From: Topomyia yanbarensis
Lineage: Eukaryota; Arthropoda; Insecta; Diptera; Culicidae
Assembly (NCBI RefSeq): GCF_030247195.1
Contig: NC_080672.1
Span: forward strand, 63,332,549 to 63,396,548
Direction: 5' to 3'
Length of the DNA: 64,000 nucleotides
Shown here: positions 43,248-53,298 of the stretch, piece after piece
Layout of the letters: the number at the start of each line of letters is the position of its first letter
Numbering within the stretch: the first letter of the stretch is position 1
Made by a program: the position numbers and the translations under genes
Notes under the pieces: model-generated
Told to the model about the DNA's origin: nothing
Seen by the model: only the letters and a program-made list of their open reading frames with translations
Databases searched by the model: none

Positions 43248-43664
43248 CACAGAGAACAGACGTCCATCTTCAGCATTTAACTTGTGTAAAATCTCTAACG
43301 GTTTCGAAGGTAGTTTGGATACCTAAACCAGGTGCGCTACTGTCGTCATGTTTTTTTGTGGCTGAGTGCGACAGAATTGACAGCGGTTATTCCTCTACCC
43401 AGTCAAACTAGTCCGGAACCGATTCGGATTTCCAGCATGAATTCCAGCTCAAATGCGTCAACCGATAGAGTCGGAATCGGTTGTTTTCTTTGAGCTAGAT
43501 TCCATGCTGAATCCATCCAGGATTTCGAACCGGTTTCGGAATGGATTTGACGGATAGTTGGGATAGGTTGGTGTGGCGGCGCTAGTGTTTTTCGTATATT
43601 ATTTCAAATGTTTACACACGTTTTTTAAATATTTTTGTTCGATCATGGATGTCTGTTCTCTGTG
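43248..43664 (-). mobile_element. Family A MITE, complete
   Basis: Exact 7-bp TSD AGGAAAG. The right TSD copy is also the start of a perfect palindrome. Confidence 0.92.
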
Positions 43665-43710
43665 AGGAAAGCGAAAATAAAAGAGATTTCTCTTTTATTT
43701 TCGCTTTCCT
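43665..43710. repeat. Perfect 22-bp-arm hairpin
   Basis: AGGAAAGCGAAAATAAAAGA-GA, loop TT, then the exact complement. All 22 pairs match. It directly abuts the family A element. Confidence 0.92.
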
Positions 43711-43941
43711 GCTGTACTCTAACTACAAATTGTATTCTAACTTTTATGTAATTCATATTTGAATTTGGAAAATAACGAAACAAAATTATTTTTGGTACAA
43801 TAAGTAAGCACGAAATTTTTTTTTATTGCATGTGGAGAAGTGTCCCAGGTTGTATACCGGGTTTTGTTTTCAATCCATATAATTCGTTTCAATTATTCCA
43901 ATGCAAAGTTCTATATACCGTTCAAAAGGTGTGACAAATTA

Positions 43942-44250
43942 CTAGCTCCCCGGTTGTGGGCCACCGAGCAAATACCACTGAAAATGAAAACTATGAAGAA
44001 AAACTAATGCAGATTGTAACCTATATAATCTATATAAAATATCTTCAGTTTCTAACCACCCAGTTTGAAAAGCTTCAAACATATAGGTAGAATTTAGCAT
44101 TACAGTCATTAATTGAAACATTGATTGCTGCAAGAAATTCAATTTTTCTTCCGTAATGCTACCTGGATCGGTTGGAGCAAAGGAAGCGTTGTGTGAAAAC
44201 GAGATTGGAGGCGTGGTAGTTATCGTTCTTTTAGCCGTGTTACCTGTCAC
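43942..44250 (-). pseudogene. LINE ORF1 C-terminal remnant (Jockey-like), tentative
   Basis: 102-codon frame containing TEEKLNFLQQSMFQLMTVML and NSTYMFEAFQTGW. This resembles the end of ORF1 in Jockey/I-type LINEs, where a LQQxMFxxMxxML...MFEAFQxG helix precedes the stop. The remainder of the element was not seen. Identification is from memory of family patterns. Confidence 0.4.
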
Positions 44251-44534
44251 TGAAGCATAAGATGACGCACCATTGTAGGAAGGTGCAACGGAGATAGATG
44301 ATGCTTGTATTGGTAGAGAAGTTGTATTTCTTTTTTAAAGCAGATGAACACGTTTATGTATTCTCGAAATGTAGCTGAAGAAACAGATAAATATTTTATT
44401 TTTTGCTTTGAACGATAATGCTCAAAAATTCGATTGATGGTTTTCACTTCAATTAACGCATTTGAATCTTTTGTGGTTTGTTACATCCGGCCAAGCGTTC
44501 TTTGTGTGCGAATTATCAACATAGATCATACATT

Positions 44535-44669
44535 TGGAATCCTGGTTGACTTCAGTTCGTATTCCGGCTCCAATGACACAACCGATTCTAACTAGAATCA
44601 GTTGTGTCACTGGAGCCGGAATACGAACCAGCCAGAATTCCGGTTTATTTCCGGCTGAGCTTAACTGGG
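44535..44669. mobile_element. Family E MITE, left-truncated
   Basis: CAGTTCGTATTCCGGCTCCA to GAGCTTAACTGGG. The first 30 bp are replaced by GGAATCCTGGTTGAC. Confidence 0.78.
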
Positions 44670-44671
44670 CT

Positions 44672-45866
44672 GAAGCTGGTTCAATATTGAGATAAGGAAT
44701 GGATTAAATTAGCTATGTGAGTGTCACCTCTTAACGAACAATATTTCCTCAGTCTTCGTAGATTACACGATCATAACAAAAAGACCATCGAACCGAGTTC
44801 GCAAGTTCACTGGTATCACATCTACAAGGTACTCGACCTCAATCATTGTTTATGTACCAATAACATTTACTTCGCATTAACTCTGACGTTTGCGTCCAAA
44901 CATGAATATTGTTCTTAAATCACACCAACGACAGCCTAATGACTTGGTCGGTAGTATTTCGAGAGCCTTCTAAAACGAACTTATTTTTATATGACTCGCG
45001 AAATGTCAAAATACCGTTCCTCCCACCAGACAGCAACAAAAACAGGCCACAAACGTGCAACCCGAAACGATAGAATAATTTGCGCATGGTGTTGGTGCAC
45101 AATCGCACTGATCAGTCACTGCTCCTAAGAGGGGGGCTTTGCTTCAAAGACAACTGGCAACAACAACTGGCTGTACGGTGAATTATGGCGCATGTTCCTG
45201 GCCAAACAAACCAAGCCGCCTAATTAATTGCAACCGAATGAAATAACAGAAATAATACAAATCGACCCCTTCTACGGTGTGAGGTGATGGCGGCTGTGGC
45301 ATCGGTGGCAGTAGAATGACTCAGACTCTGGATCTGCTGCTCTGTTGCACAATTGCCATCGGTAATTAGTTATGACGACGGCGTAGCTAAACAAAAGGTG
45401 AACAAAAATAAAACGAAACATAACATGCGGATAATGGATCTTAAAACAGCTCCACCTCCGCCTACTGCCTTTTGCAATAAATGGCGAAATTATATGCCAA
45501 CTTCAGAATATTTTTCACACTTTGCAGCCAGCGATACCTTCTTCGGTTACAAATGCACCTGTAGATGATTTACGCTTTGAAACTAACCCTGACAGTAGGA
45601 ACCTTTGTTGAATAGGGGAGTCGATGGCTTACAGCCTCCAGCTCGAACGATGTTTTTGTACGCCAATATCATACCTAATTGAATTTTGTCTGAAGTTCAT
45701 TTGCGTTGATCTTAAGCCTTCGTTCGGTAATCAGCCGGTCTAAAATGGCCTAACATAAAAATGTGACACTCCGATCATCTTTAATTCGTTCCGCAAACCG
45801 TGGGCGAGACACTAGAGTGACAAGAAAAAAAATTACCCCTGTCGGCTCACCCCTCAGACAAATTCC
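44672..45866. other. Intergenic DNA, nothing recognised
   Basis: Short frames only. Confidence 0.4.
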
Positions 45867-45868
45867 TA

Positions 45869-46016
45869 CCGTCTAAGAACGGTTGGTTTCAAAAACGTCC
45901 AATGAAGGACGTTCGTTGGACCAATTTGGACATCGTCCAAATAACCGTTCAACGAACGTCCATCGTTGGACCCGTGTTGAACGATTTTGAAACAAATTTT
46001 TGGACGTCTCAGTGGG
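45869..46016 (+). mobile_element. Family B MITE, complete
   Basis: CCGTCTAAGAACGG to ACGTCTCAGTGGG; TSD TA. Confidence 0.9.
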
Positions 46017-46027
46017 TAGTTACACTA

Positions 46028-46534
46028 TGTCGTTTTCGATTGAGAGCCTAGACACTAACCCGGGTTAGTTGCTTCAAACAAACGTTTTTAATGGAACTGA
46101 GTTGGGTTCTCGCAAAACAGCGGTTGCGTGAGCGAACCTGAAATATTTTTCAGGTTGGAACCCAACTCGGTTTTCAGTTCAGTGGCGCATAACCTAGGTT
46201 CGAAACTGGCTTCAAACAAACGGTTTGACAGCAGTTAGGTCCGAAACTGAGTTATGTCGTTTTCGATTGAGAACCTAGAAACTAACCCAGGTTAGTTGCT
46301 TCAAACGAACGTTTTTAATGAAACTGAGTTGGGTTCTCGCCAAACAGCGGTGGTGTGAGCGAACCCGAAATATATTTCAGGTTGGAACCCAACCCGGTTT
46401 TCAGTTCAGTGGCGCATAACCTAGGTTGGAAACTGGCTTCAAACAAACGGTTTGACAGCAGTTAGGTCCGAAACTGAGTTAGTTTCTGCTTCAAGCGAAA
46501 ACGACATTAGTTTCCGCCTCAAGCAAAAACGACA
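46028..46534. mobile_element. TA-flanked MITE with 227-bp internal tandem duplication
   Basis: Terminal inverted repeats TGTCGTTTTCG(A/C)TTGA, flanked by TA, which fits Tc1/mariner-type insertion. Two near-identical 227-bp units start at 46026 and 46253 (TATGTCGTTTTCGATTGAG). A third partial right end (TTAGTTTCCGCCTCAAGC) precedes the terminus. No ORF. Confidence 0.82.
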
Positions 46535-46560
46535 TAAGAGTGCCCGCTCCAACTTTGAAG

Positions 46561-46600
46561 CACAGAGAACAGACATCCATAATCGAATAAAAATATTTAA
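46561..46600 (+). mobile_element. Family A left-end fragment
   Basis: CACAGAGAACAGACATCC then 22 further A bases, cut at AAATATTTAA. Confidence 0.75.
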
Positions 46601-46796
46601 CCGTTGTGTGTCCGACGCGGTACCCGGGTACCTTTTTAAGTTTCAAATAATGAAATTCCTATGTTTTATCCATAGCTGGAAATTGAAACTTTGTGACATC
46701 TTAGAACTTCACTAAGTCAAGCTTTTGGGTTAATAATATTGTTGATATAGCAAGGGTGGGAGTGAGGAGGGGCTCCTGATTTTTTTTTTACTACGT

Positions 46797-47618
46797 AACA
46801 GGCCGACGTGGGTACCCGGGTACCCGTAAAACTAAAATGCCCATAACTAAGGTAATATCCAACCGATTTCGATACTTTTGGCCGTTTTGGATTCAGGAAC
46901 TCATCAACTTTTGAACTTGATAAAAATGAATCGGGTTACTTCATTCGGTTCCCGGGAATCCGGGTTTCCGGAAGCAGGTTCCAATGCTGGGGTACTATTT
47001 GCGAACTTCAATGGAATACTGGAAATATGGGTATCAAAATTCTTGGAATTGCATCAGTAGGCTGTATCTCGTGGTTTTGGAATCATTTGGTGATTTGACC
47101 CCGGAACGGACATTCCGGAGCAGGTTCCCGTGGGGCCGTGAGTGGCTATTCCATTCCAATTCCATTTTTCAAATTGCCATAGGGTCACGTAACAAAAAAA
47201 TAGACTTTCGAGACAATTTGAAGAGTTTTGATACTCATATTGCTAGGACATTATTAAAATTTACAAATCATATCCTAGTACTGGAACATTACTCCGGAAA
47301 ATCCGGATTGCCAAAAACCAGATCCATTATTCCGTTTCTATTGTACAGAATCAAAAAGTGGACGAGTTCCTGAATCTAAAACATCTAAAAGTGTCCAAAT
47401 CGATTAAAGGAAGCCATAGTTATGAGCATTTCAATTTGTGGGTACCCACTGAGACGTCCAAAAATTTGTTTCAAGATCGTTCAACACGGGTCCAACGATG
47501 GACGTTCGTTGAACGGTTATTTGGACGTTGTCCAAATTGGTCCAACGAATGTCCGTCATTGGACGATTTTGAAACCAACCGTTCTTAGAGGGTACCCGGG
47601 TACCTTCGCTGGCCTGTT
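46797..47618. mobile_element. Element with AACAGGCC / GGTACCCGGGTACC ends
   Basis: Left AACAGGCCGACGTGGGTACC, right GGTACC...GCTGGCCTGTT. The inverted repeats agree over about 25 bp with indels. GGTACCCGGGTACC is itself palindromic and also occurs alone at 46619. Inside, GTTCCCGGGAATCC and GGAGCAGGTTCC-type words recur. Host of the B element at 47445. No transposase seen, and superfamily unknown. Confidence 0.6.
47445..47592 (-). mobile_element. Family B MITE nested at a GGTACC site
   Basis: TSD TA; removal restores GGTACCCGGGTACC of the host element. Confidence 0.92.
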
Positions 47619-47902
47619 AAAGGTGTTTTTTTGTTGAACACATAACTGTTAAAAAATGTGTGCAAACATTTGAATTAATATACGATAAACACTAGCGCCG
47701 CCATACCAACTTATCCAAACTATCCGTCAAATCCATTCCGGAACCGGTTCGAAATCCTGGATGGATTTAGCATGGAATCTAGCTCAAAGAAAACAACCGA
47801 TTCCGACTCTATCGGTTGACGCATTTGAGCTGGAATTCATGCTGGAAGTCCGAATCGGTTCCGGACTAGTTTGACTGGGTAGAGGAATAACCACTGTCAA
47901 TT

Positions 47903-48050
47903 CCCACTGAGAAGTCCAAAAAATTGTTTCAAAATCGTTCAACACGGGTCCAACGATGGACGTTCGTTGAACGGTTATTTGGACTATGTCCAAATTGGTC
48001 CAACGAACGTCCTTCATTGGACGATTTTGAAACCAACCGTTCTTAGAGGG
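47903..48050 (-). mobile_element. Family B MITE nested in A
   Basis: TSD TT; removal restores GTCAATTCTGTCGC. Confidence 0.92.
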
Positions 48051-48064
48051 TTCTGTCGCACTCA

Positions 48065-48212
48065 CCCACTGAGACGTTCAAAAAATTGTTTCAAAATCGT
48101 TCAACACGGGTCCAACGATGGACGTTCGTTGAACGGTTATTTGGACGTTGTCCAAATTGGTCCAACGAACGTCCTTCATTGGACGATTTTGAAACCAACC
48201 GTTCTTAGAGGG
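48065..48212 (-). mobile_element. Family B MITE nested in A, second copy
   Basis: CA on both sides; only 14 bp of host separates it from the previous B. Confidence 0.88.
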
Positions 48213-48380
48213 CAGTTAAACTCATTTCGGAACCGGTTCGGATTTCTTAATGGAGTCATTATGGATTCCAAATCAAATGCAACAACCGATTCCGACTCAG
48301 AATCGGTTGTTGCATTTGATTTGGAATCCATACTGACTCTATTCAAGATTCCGAATCAAATTCCGAATGGTTTGACCGGG
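48213..48380. mobile_element. Family C MITE fused to a B end
   Basis: Starts CAGTTAAACTC directly after the B terminus (first CC missing) and ends GGTTTGACCGGG. Confidence 0.82.
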
Positions 48381-48499
48381 CAGTAGCGCACCTGGTTTAG
48401 ATATCCCAACTACCTTCGAAACCGTTAGAGATATTACACAAGTCGAATGCTGAAGATGGACGTCTGTTCTCTGTGGTGTCGTCATGTTTTTTGTGGCTG

Positions 48500-48647
48500 C
48501 CCTCTAAGAACGGTTGGTTTCAAAAACGTCCAATGAAGGACGTTCGTTGGACCAATTAGGACATCGTCCAAATAACCGTTCAATGAACGTCCATCGTTGG
48601 ACCCGTGTTGAACGATTTTGAAACAATTTTTTGGACGTCTCAGTGGG
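48500..48647 (+). mobile_element. Family B MITE nested in A
   Basis: CCCTCTAAGAACGG to ACGTCTCAGTGGG; TSD TG. Confidence 0.92.
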
Positions 48648-48841
48648 TGAGCTCGACAGAACTGACAGCGGTTATTCGTCTACCCAGTCAAACTAGTCCG
48701 GAACCGGTTCAGACTTCCAGCATGAATTCCAGCTCAAATGCATCAACCGATAGAGACGGAATCGGTTGTTTTCTTTGAGCAAGATTCCATACTGAATCCA
48801 TTCAGGATTTCGAACCGGTTCCGGAATGGATTTGACGGATA

Positions 48842-49004
48842 CCCAGTTAAACTCATTCCGGAACCGGTTCGGATTTCTGAATGGAGTAATGGAATTATGG
48901 ATTCCAAATCAAATGCAACAACCGATTCCGACCCAGAATCGGTTGTTGCATTTGATTTGGAATCCATACTGACTCCATTCAGGATTCCGAATGGTTTGAC
49001 CGGG
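48842..49004. mobile_element. Family C MITE nested in A
   Basis: TSD TA; located precisely at the right border (GACGGATA) of the fixed C-like core of the host A. Confidence 0.92.
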
Positions 49005-49020
49005 TAGTTGTGATAGGTTG

Positions 49021-49168
49021 CCCACTGAGAGGTCCAAAAAATTGTTTCAAAATCGTTCAACACGGGTCCAACGATGGACATTCGTTGAACGGTTATTTGG
49101 ACGTTGTCCAAATTGGTCCAACGAACGTCCTTCATTGGATGATTTTGAAACCAACCGTTCTTAGAGGG
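49021..49168 (-). mobile_element. Family B MITE nested in A
   Basis: TSD TG; removal restores GATAGGTTGGTGTGGCGG. Confidence 0.92.
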
Positions 49169-49187
49169 TGGTGTGGCGGCGCTAGTG

Positions 49188-49351
49188 CCCAGTTAAGCTC
49201 AGTCGGAAATGAATTGGAATTCTGGCTGGCTCCAGCTCGTATTCCGGCTCCAGTGACAACCGATTCTAACTAGAATCGGTTGTCACTGGAGCCGGAATAC
49301 TGGCTGGAACCAGCCAGGTTTCCGATTCATTTTCGACTGAGATTAACTGGG
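49188..49351. mobile_element. Family E MITE nested in A
   Basis: CCCAGTTAAGCTCAGTC to GAGATTAACTGGG; TSD TG; removal restores GCTAGTGTTTATCG. Confidence 0.92.
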
Positions 49352-49517
49352 TGTTTATCGTATATTAATTCAAATGTTTACACAAGTTTTTTAAATATTT
49401 TTGTTCGATCATGAATGTCTGTTCTCTGTGTTATATCTCTCTTCCTTAAAAATTTAGTATTGGCTCCTGTAACGTTCGTGGTAATGAAGCAAAATCTACA
49501 GCATCTTGTGTCCAATA

Positions 49518-49764
49518 ATTCTTGACAAACATATGATTGGGCCGTATAAGCCAACTGTCAAAATTCACTTTGAGTGGAAATTCGGAACAAACCGTTAGTC
49601 GCTAATCATCACAAATGTTGGTAGCAAACGAAAGAGAAATGTTCTCTCTTTCATTAACTATTGGGAACTGTGTTCGACGGGTATCGGTTTGTCCGGAATT
49701 GCCTTGCGAAGCGAATTTTGACAGTTGGCTTTTACGCCGTAATCAAATGTTTGTCGATAATTCA
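49518..49764. mobile_element. Foldback MITE with about 50-bp arms
   Basis: Left arm AATTCTTGACAAACATATGA then AAGCCAACTGTCAAAATTC. The complement of the right arm reads AATTATCGACAAACATTTGA then AAGCCAACTGTCAAAATTC. The centre is unique. TSD not resolved. It does not belong to families A-E. Confidence 0.75.
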
Positions 49765-49781
49765 TAAGCGAAACACACAAA

Positions 49782-49919
49782 CCCGGTCAAACCATTCGGA
49801 ATTTGATTCGGAATCCTGAATGGAGTCAGTATGGATTCCAAATCAAATGCAACAACCGATTCTGAAACCGATTGAGTTGGAATCGGTTGTTGCATTTGAT
49901 TTGGAATCCATGACTCCAT
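49782..49919. mobile_element. Family C MITE, right-truncated
   Basis: CCCGGTCAAACC to GGAATCCATGACTCCATC, then family B sequence begins; the right terminus is absent. The central hairpin is the ACCGATTCTGAAACCGATTG variant. Confidence 0.8.
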
Positions 49920-50033
49920 CCCACCCACTGAGGCGTCCAAAAATTGTTTCAAAATCGTTCAATACGGGCCCAACGATGGACGTTTGTTTAACGGTTATTT
50001 GGACATTGTCCAAATTGGTCCAACGAACGTCCT

Positions 50034-50351
50034 CCTAGTTAAGCTCAGCCGGAAACGAACTGGAATTCTGGCTGGTTCCAATTCGTATTCCGGCTCCAGT
50101 GACACAACCGATTCTAGTTAGAATCGGTTGTGTCACTACCCTCTAAGAACGGTTGATTTCAAAAACGTCCAATGAAGGACGTTCGTTGGACCAATTAGGA
50201 CATCGTCCAAATAACCGTTCAATGAACGTCCATCGTTGGACCCGTGTTGAACGATTTTGAAACAATTTTTTGGACGTCTCAGTGGGTAGAGCCGGAATGC
50301 GAACTGGAACCAACCAGAATTCCAGTTCATTTCCGGCTGAACTTCACTGGG
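50034..50351. mobile_element. Family E MITE nested in B, with B inside
   Basis: CCTAGTTAAGCTCAGCC to CTGAACTTCACTGGG; TSD CT. Split by the B at 50139. Confidence 0.85.
50139..50286 (+). mobile_element. Family B MITE nested in E, which is nested in B
   Basis: TSD TA; removal restores GTCACTAGAGCCGG of the E host. Confidence 0.9.
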
Positions 50352-50365
50352 CTTCATTGGACGAA

Positions 50366-50711
50366 CCCAGTGAGCAAATTTTCTGGCAGAGACCGCTCTG
50401 CTTGATTTCTGTAAGGATTGGTTTGGCAGCCCTGTCAGATTTCTGCGCGTATCCTGTCGGGTTAGTTGAGCTAGGGCGAACTCGGTTTCGCTCGCGTTTT
50501 CTGGCAAATTTTGACAGGAACCGAGCTAAACCCTGGCATAACTCGGACATAAACTGCGCAAAGATCCTGGCAATTCCTATCTGGTAGAATTTAGCACGAA
50601 TCGAGCAAAACATCTGACAAAGATGTGGCAGGAAGCGTGCAGAGATCTTGGCTGTACATTTCTGGCTCGATTCTGGATAAAAGTGAGCAGCACCGGTTGG
50701 TTTAACCGCTT
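50366..50711 (-). mobile_element. Family D MITE, right-truncated
   Basis: CCCAGTGAGCAAATTTTCTG to GGTTGGTTTAACCGCTT, where two B copies follow. The remaining 130 bp of D are absent. Confidence 0.8.
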
Positions 50712-50859
50712 CCCACTGAGAAGTCCAAAAAATTGTTTCAAAATCGTTCAACACGGGTCCAACGATGGACGTTCGTTGAACGGTTATTTGGACGTTGTCC
50801 AAATTGGTCCAACGAACGTCCTTCATTGGACGATTTTGAAACCAACCGTTCTTAGAGGG
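50712..50859 (-). mobile_element. Family B MITE, tandem pair member 1
   Basis: CCCACTGAGAAGTCC to GTTCTTAGAGGG; TT on the left, AA on the right. Confidence 0.88.
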
Positions 50860-50861
50860 AA

Positions 50862-51009
50862 CCCACTGAGACGTCCAAAACATTGTTTCAAAATCGTTCA
50901 ACACGGGTCCAACGATGGACGTTCGTTGAACGGTTATTTGGACGTTGTCCAAATTGGTCCAACGAACGTCCTTCATTGGACGATTTTGAAACCAACCGTT
51001 CTTAGAGGG
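50862..51009 (-). mobile_element. Family B MITE, tandem pair member 2
   Basis: Almost identical to member 1 and separated from it only by AA, which is also its TSD. Confidence 0.88.
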
Positions 51010-51022
51010 AATTCTTAGAGGG

Positions 51023-51387
51023 TTCCCGCTCAAGGCTGGCTGCCAGACGGCTGCCTCACGCCTGCCAGCGGGCGAAAAATGGCTGGCAGACATTCTGGTG
51101 TATGGCTGCCTCGCGGCTGCCAGAAATACAACTCAATCGATACAACCGTTTCTACCAGGATTTCGCCCATCGGTTTTGAGGGAGGCATGGCTGCCAGCCG
51201 TCTGCTATCCCACTGAGACGTCCAAAAAATTGTTTCAAAATCGTTCAACACGGGTCCAATGATGGACGTTCGTTGAACGGTTATTTGGACGTTGTCCAAA
51301 TTGGTCCAACGAACGTCCTTCATTGGACGATTTTGAAACCAACCGTTCTTAGAGGGTAGAGGGATACTTCTGGCAGCTAGAGTTCCC
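51023..51387. mobile_element. CTGCCAG-rich palindromic repeat with nested B
   Basis: Sequence dense in GGCTGCCAG / CTGGCAG words on both strands (GGCTGGCTGCCAGACGG, CTGCCTCACG, GCATGGCTGCCAGCC). Possible ends TTCCCGCTCAAGG and AGAGTTCCC. Split by the B element at 51209. Related words (GCCGTGAGGTAGTCGTGAGG) appear at 51765. Probably another MITE family. Confidence 0.5.
51209..51356 (-). mobile_element. Family B MITE
   Basis: CCCACTGAGACGTCC to GTTCTTAGAGGG; flanks TAT/TA. Confidence 0.88.
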
Positions 51388-51389
51388 AC

Positions 51390-51825
51390 AACCGTTAGTG
51401 AACTGGTTCTTGGTTCTTCTATTTCTTCTTTGTTTTGATTGTCAATTTATGTTAACCAAAAGAAAATTATATATTTTTGTTTAGTTATTATCCTTTATTT
51501 TTCTACTCACAGCGTATTCTCAAGAACAAAACAAACCTGGCTTAAGTGTTAAGCGACGGTAAAGAAATCGGTCCTTATAGATACAAATTGAATGCTTACC
51601 TATGTAGAAAAAATGCTTTAAAAATGCAATGCAAGTCTTTTAACCGGCAACTACACAATGGCGGAAAAAAGCAATAACCGCGCGCACATTTGGAGCGGGC
51701 GAATTTTACTTGTCATTTTGGAATTTGACATCCAAGTGGAAACGTCACTGAATCGGGCCTGGTAGCCGTGAGGTAGTCGTGAGGCAGGCGTTTTGTTGAG
51801 GCAGCCATTTCCGAATGTGGGATTG
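51390..51825. other. Unique DNA, nothing recognised
   Basis: AT-rich. The last bases (GTGTAAAATCTCTAACGG, 51825-51842) are a stray internal piece of family A that duplicates sequence of the following copy. Confidence 0.45.
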
Positions 51826-51842
51826 TGTAAAATCTCTAACGG

Positions 51843-52259
51843 CACAGAGAACAGACGTCCATCTTTAGCATTCAACTTGTGTAAAATCTCTAACGGTTTC
51901 GAAGGTAGTTAGGATATCCAAACCACGTGCGCTACTGTCGTCATGTTTTTTTGTGGCTGAGTTCGACTGGATTGACAGCGGTTATTCGTCTACCCAGTCA
52001 AACTAGTCCGGAACCGGTTCGGACCTCCATCATGAATTCCAGCTGAAATGCATCAACCGATAGAGTCGGAATCGGTTGTTTTCTTTGAGCATGATTCTAT
52101 ACTGAATCCAATCAGGATTTCGAACCGGTTCCGGAATGGATTTGCTGATAGTTGGGATAGGTTGGTGTGGCGGCGCTAGTGTTTACTGTATATTACTTCA
52201 AATGTCTACACACGTTTTTTTAAATATTTTTGTTCGATCATGGATGTCTGTTCGCTGTG
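51843..52259 (-). mobile_element. Family A MITE, complete
   Basis: CACAGAGAACAGACG to GTCTGTTCGCTGTG. No TSD; the left flank is itself family A sequence, so it joined an older copy by recombination or gene conversion. Confidence 0.88.
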
Positions 52260-52261
52260 CT

Positions 52262-52575
52262 ACTATTAAACAAACTATGCTATGCACCCATGAAAAGCAG
52301 AATCCTAATCGTGGGGAGAACGCATCACGATCGATTGACCAATCATCCACGGCACCCGAAACACAGGCTATAATACCATTATCTGAACCACACATAGTTG
52401 CCAACTTTGTGGCAGGTGTTCAGGCCATAACGTTAACTGCAAACGTAGCATCAAATTACCACAACTTAAACAGACAGCACTATTAATAAGTAGGTGACTA
52501 AACAAATCTTTTCCTAACTCAAAGTAAGTGTAATCGAAAGCTGCATGCTCGAGATTTGATGGAGATAATATTTGT
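52262..52575. other. Unique DNA, nothing recognised
   Basis: No gene or repeat found. Confidence 0.4.
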
Positions 52576-52697
52576 ATTTACCTAGGGTTACCAACCGTCC
52601 TTATTTTAAAGGACATGTCCTTATTTTCGAGGTTTTTGGAAAGCGTCCTTATTTTACTGCAAATGTCCTTAATTTTAGTCTCAAACCTTGGCATATA

Positions 52698-53298
52698 CAG
52701 GGTGGTTCAACATGAAGTTTTTAACAGGGCATTTTCTAGTAGGTAACGGGTACTAACTGCAAACTGTCATGCTATTGTAGTTTAGTATTGTTTGCCATTT
52801 CAAAATGGAACAACTTACACTGGCTCATCATCTTCAAATTATTCAACTATATTACGAAAATCAGCGATCTGTGGGAAATGTGCTTAGTGCACTTCGACCA
52901 TAATATGGTCGACATAATCGACCAACTGATTAAACTATTCGCCATAGAACTAAAAAGTAAGCGTTGTAGTTCTCGTTATTGGATGATTAGCGAACAAATC
53001 GACCACATCCAGCACGCAGTGAAGAAAACATAGCGGCGGTGACATCCCCAAGCATTGGAAATCAACATTACTCGAGTAATTAGCCAGATACCACTTGAAA
53101 TGCTCGAATCCGTCATCAAAAATTGGACCAGTTGAATGGACTACCTAAAGCGCCAACATGGTCAACATTTAAAAGAAATTGTTTTCAAACAATTACTGGC
53201 AAAAAATGTTCTTTCATTGACAAATAAACAATTCGCGATTTACTCCATTTGTCAATTTTTTTACTACAATAAAAAAAATCTCATGACGAATCACCCTG
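52698..53298 (+). mobile_element. Tc1/mariner-like element, internally deleted
   Basis: Terminal inverted repeats CAGGGTGGTTCAACATGA and the complement of TCATGACGAATCACCCTG (15 of 18 matching). TA precedes it; the right copy is mutated to AG. Contains the relic transposase at 52805-53205. Confidence 0.82.
52805..53205 (+). pseudogene. Tc1/mariner-like transposase, middle deleted
   Basis: MEQLTLAHHLQIIQLYYENQ RSVGNVL is a helix-turn-helix N-terminus of a Tc1/mariner-type transposase. It continues with stops as YGRHNRPTD and HPARSEENIAAV. After about 53045 it jumps to ITRVISQIPLEMLESVI...MDYLKRQHGQHLKEIVFK, which matches the extreme C-terminus (RCEAVIxNWxxRLDxCKRxxGGHxxEIxFxT). The catalytic DDE region is entirely missing, so the copy could move only with a helper in trans. 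Confidence 0.72.

Larger units (their letters stand above)
47650..48475 (+). mobile_element. Family A MITE, left-truncated, with B, B and C inside
   Basis: Begins at AAAAATGTGTGCAAACATTTG (terminal 35 bp lost) and ends GTCTGTTCTCTGTG. Interrupted by B (47903), B (48065) and C (48213). Host sequence between GCACTCA and CAGTAGCG is deleted. Confidence 0.85.
48477..49430 (-). mobile_element. Family A MITE carrying four nested MITEs
   Basis: Host pieces TGTCGTCATG...GGCTG, AGCTCGACAG...ACGGATA, GTTGTGATAGGTTG, GTGTGGCGGCGCTAGTG and TTTATCGTATATT...CTCTGTG form one reverse A element. It is split by B (48500), C (48842), B (49021) and E (49188), each with its own 2-bp TSD. The left end is missing. 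Confidence 0.88.
49924..51022 (-). mobile_element. Family B MITE, outermost host of a large nest
   Basis: CCCACTGAGGCGTCC...GTCCT (49924-50033), CTTCATTGGACGA (50352-50365) and terminal TTCTTAGAGGG (51012-51022) are pieces of one B element. They are separated by an E element, a truncated D and two B copies. Confidence 0.75.

Noticed and set aside
50344..51093. 249-codon minus-strand open frame
   Set aside because: It spans B, B and D MITEs read through end to end; the repeated peptide simply reflects repeated MITE copies.
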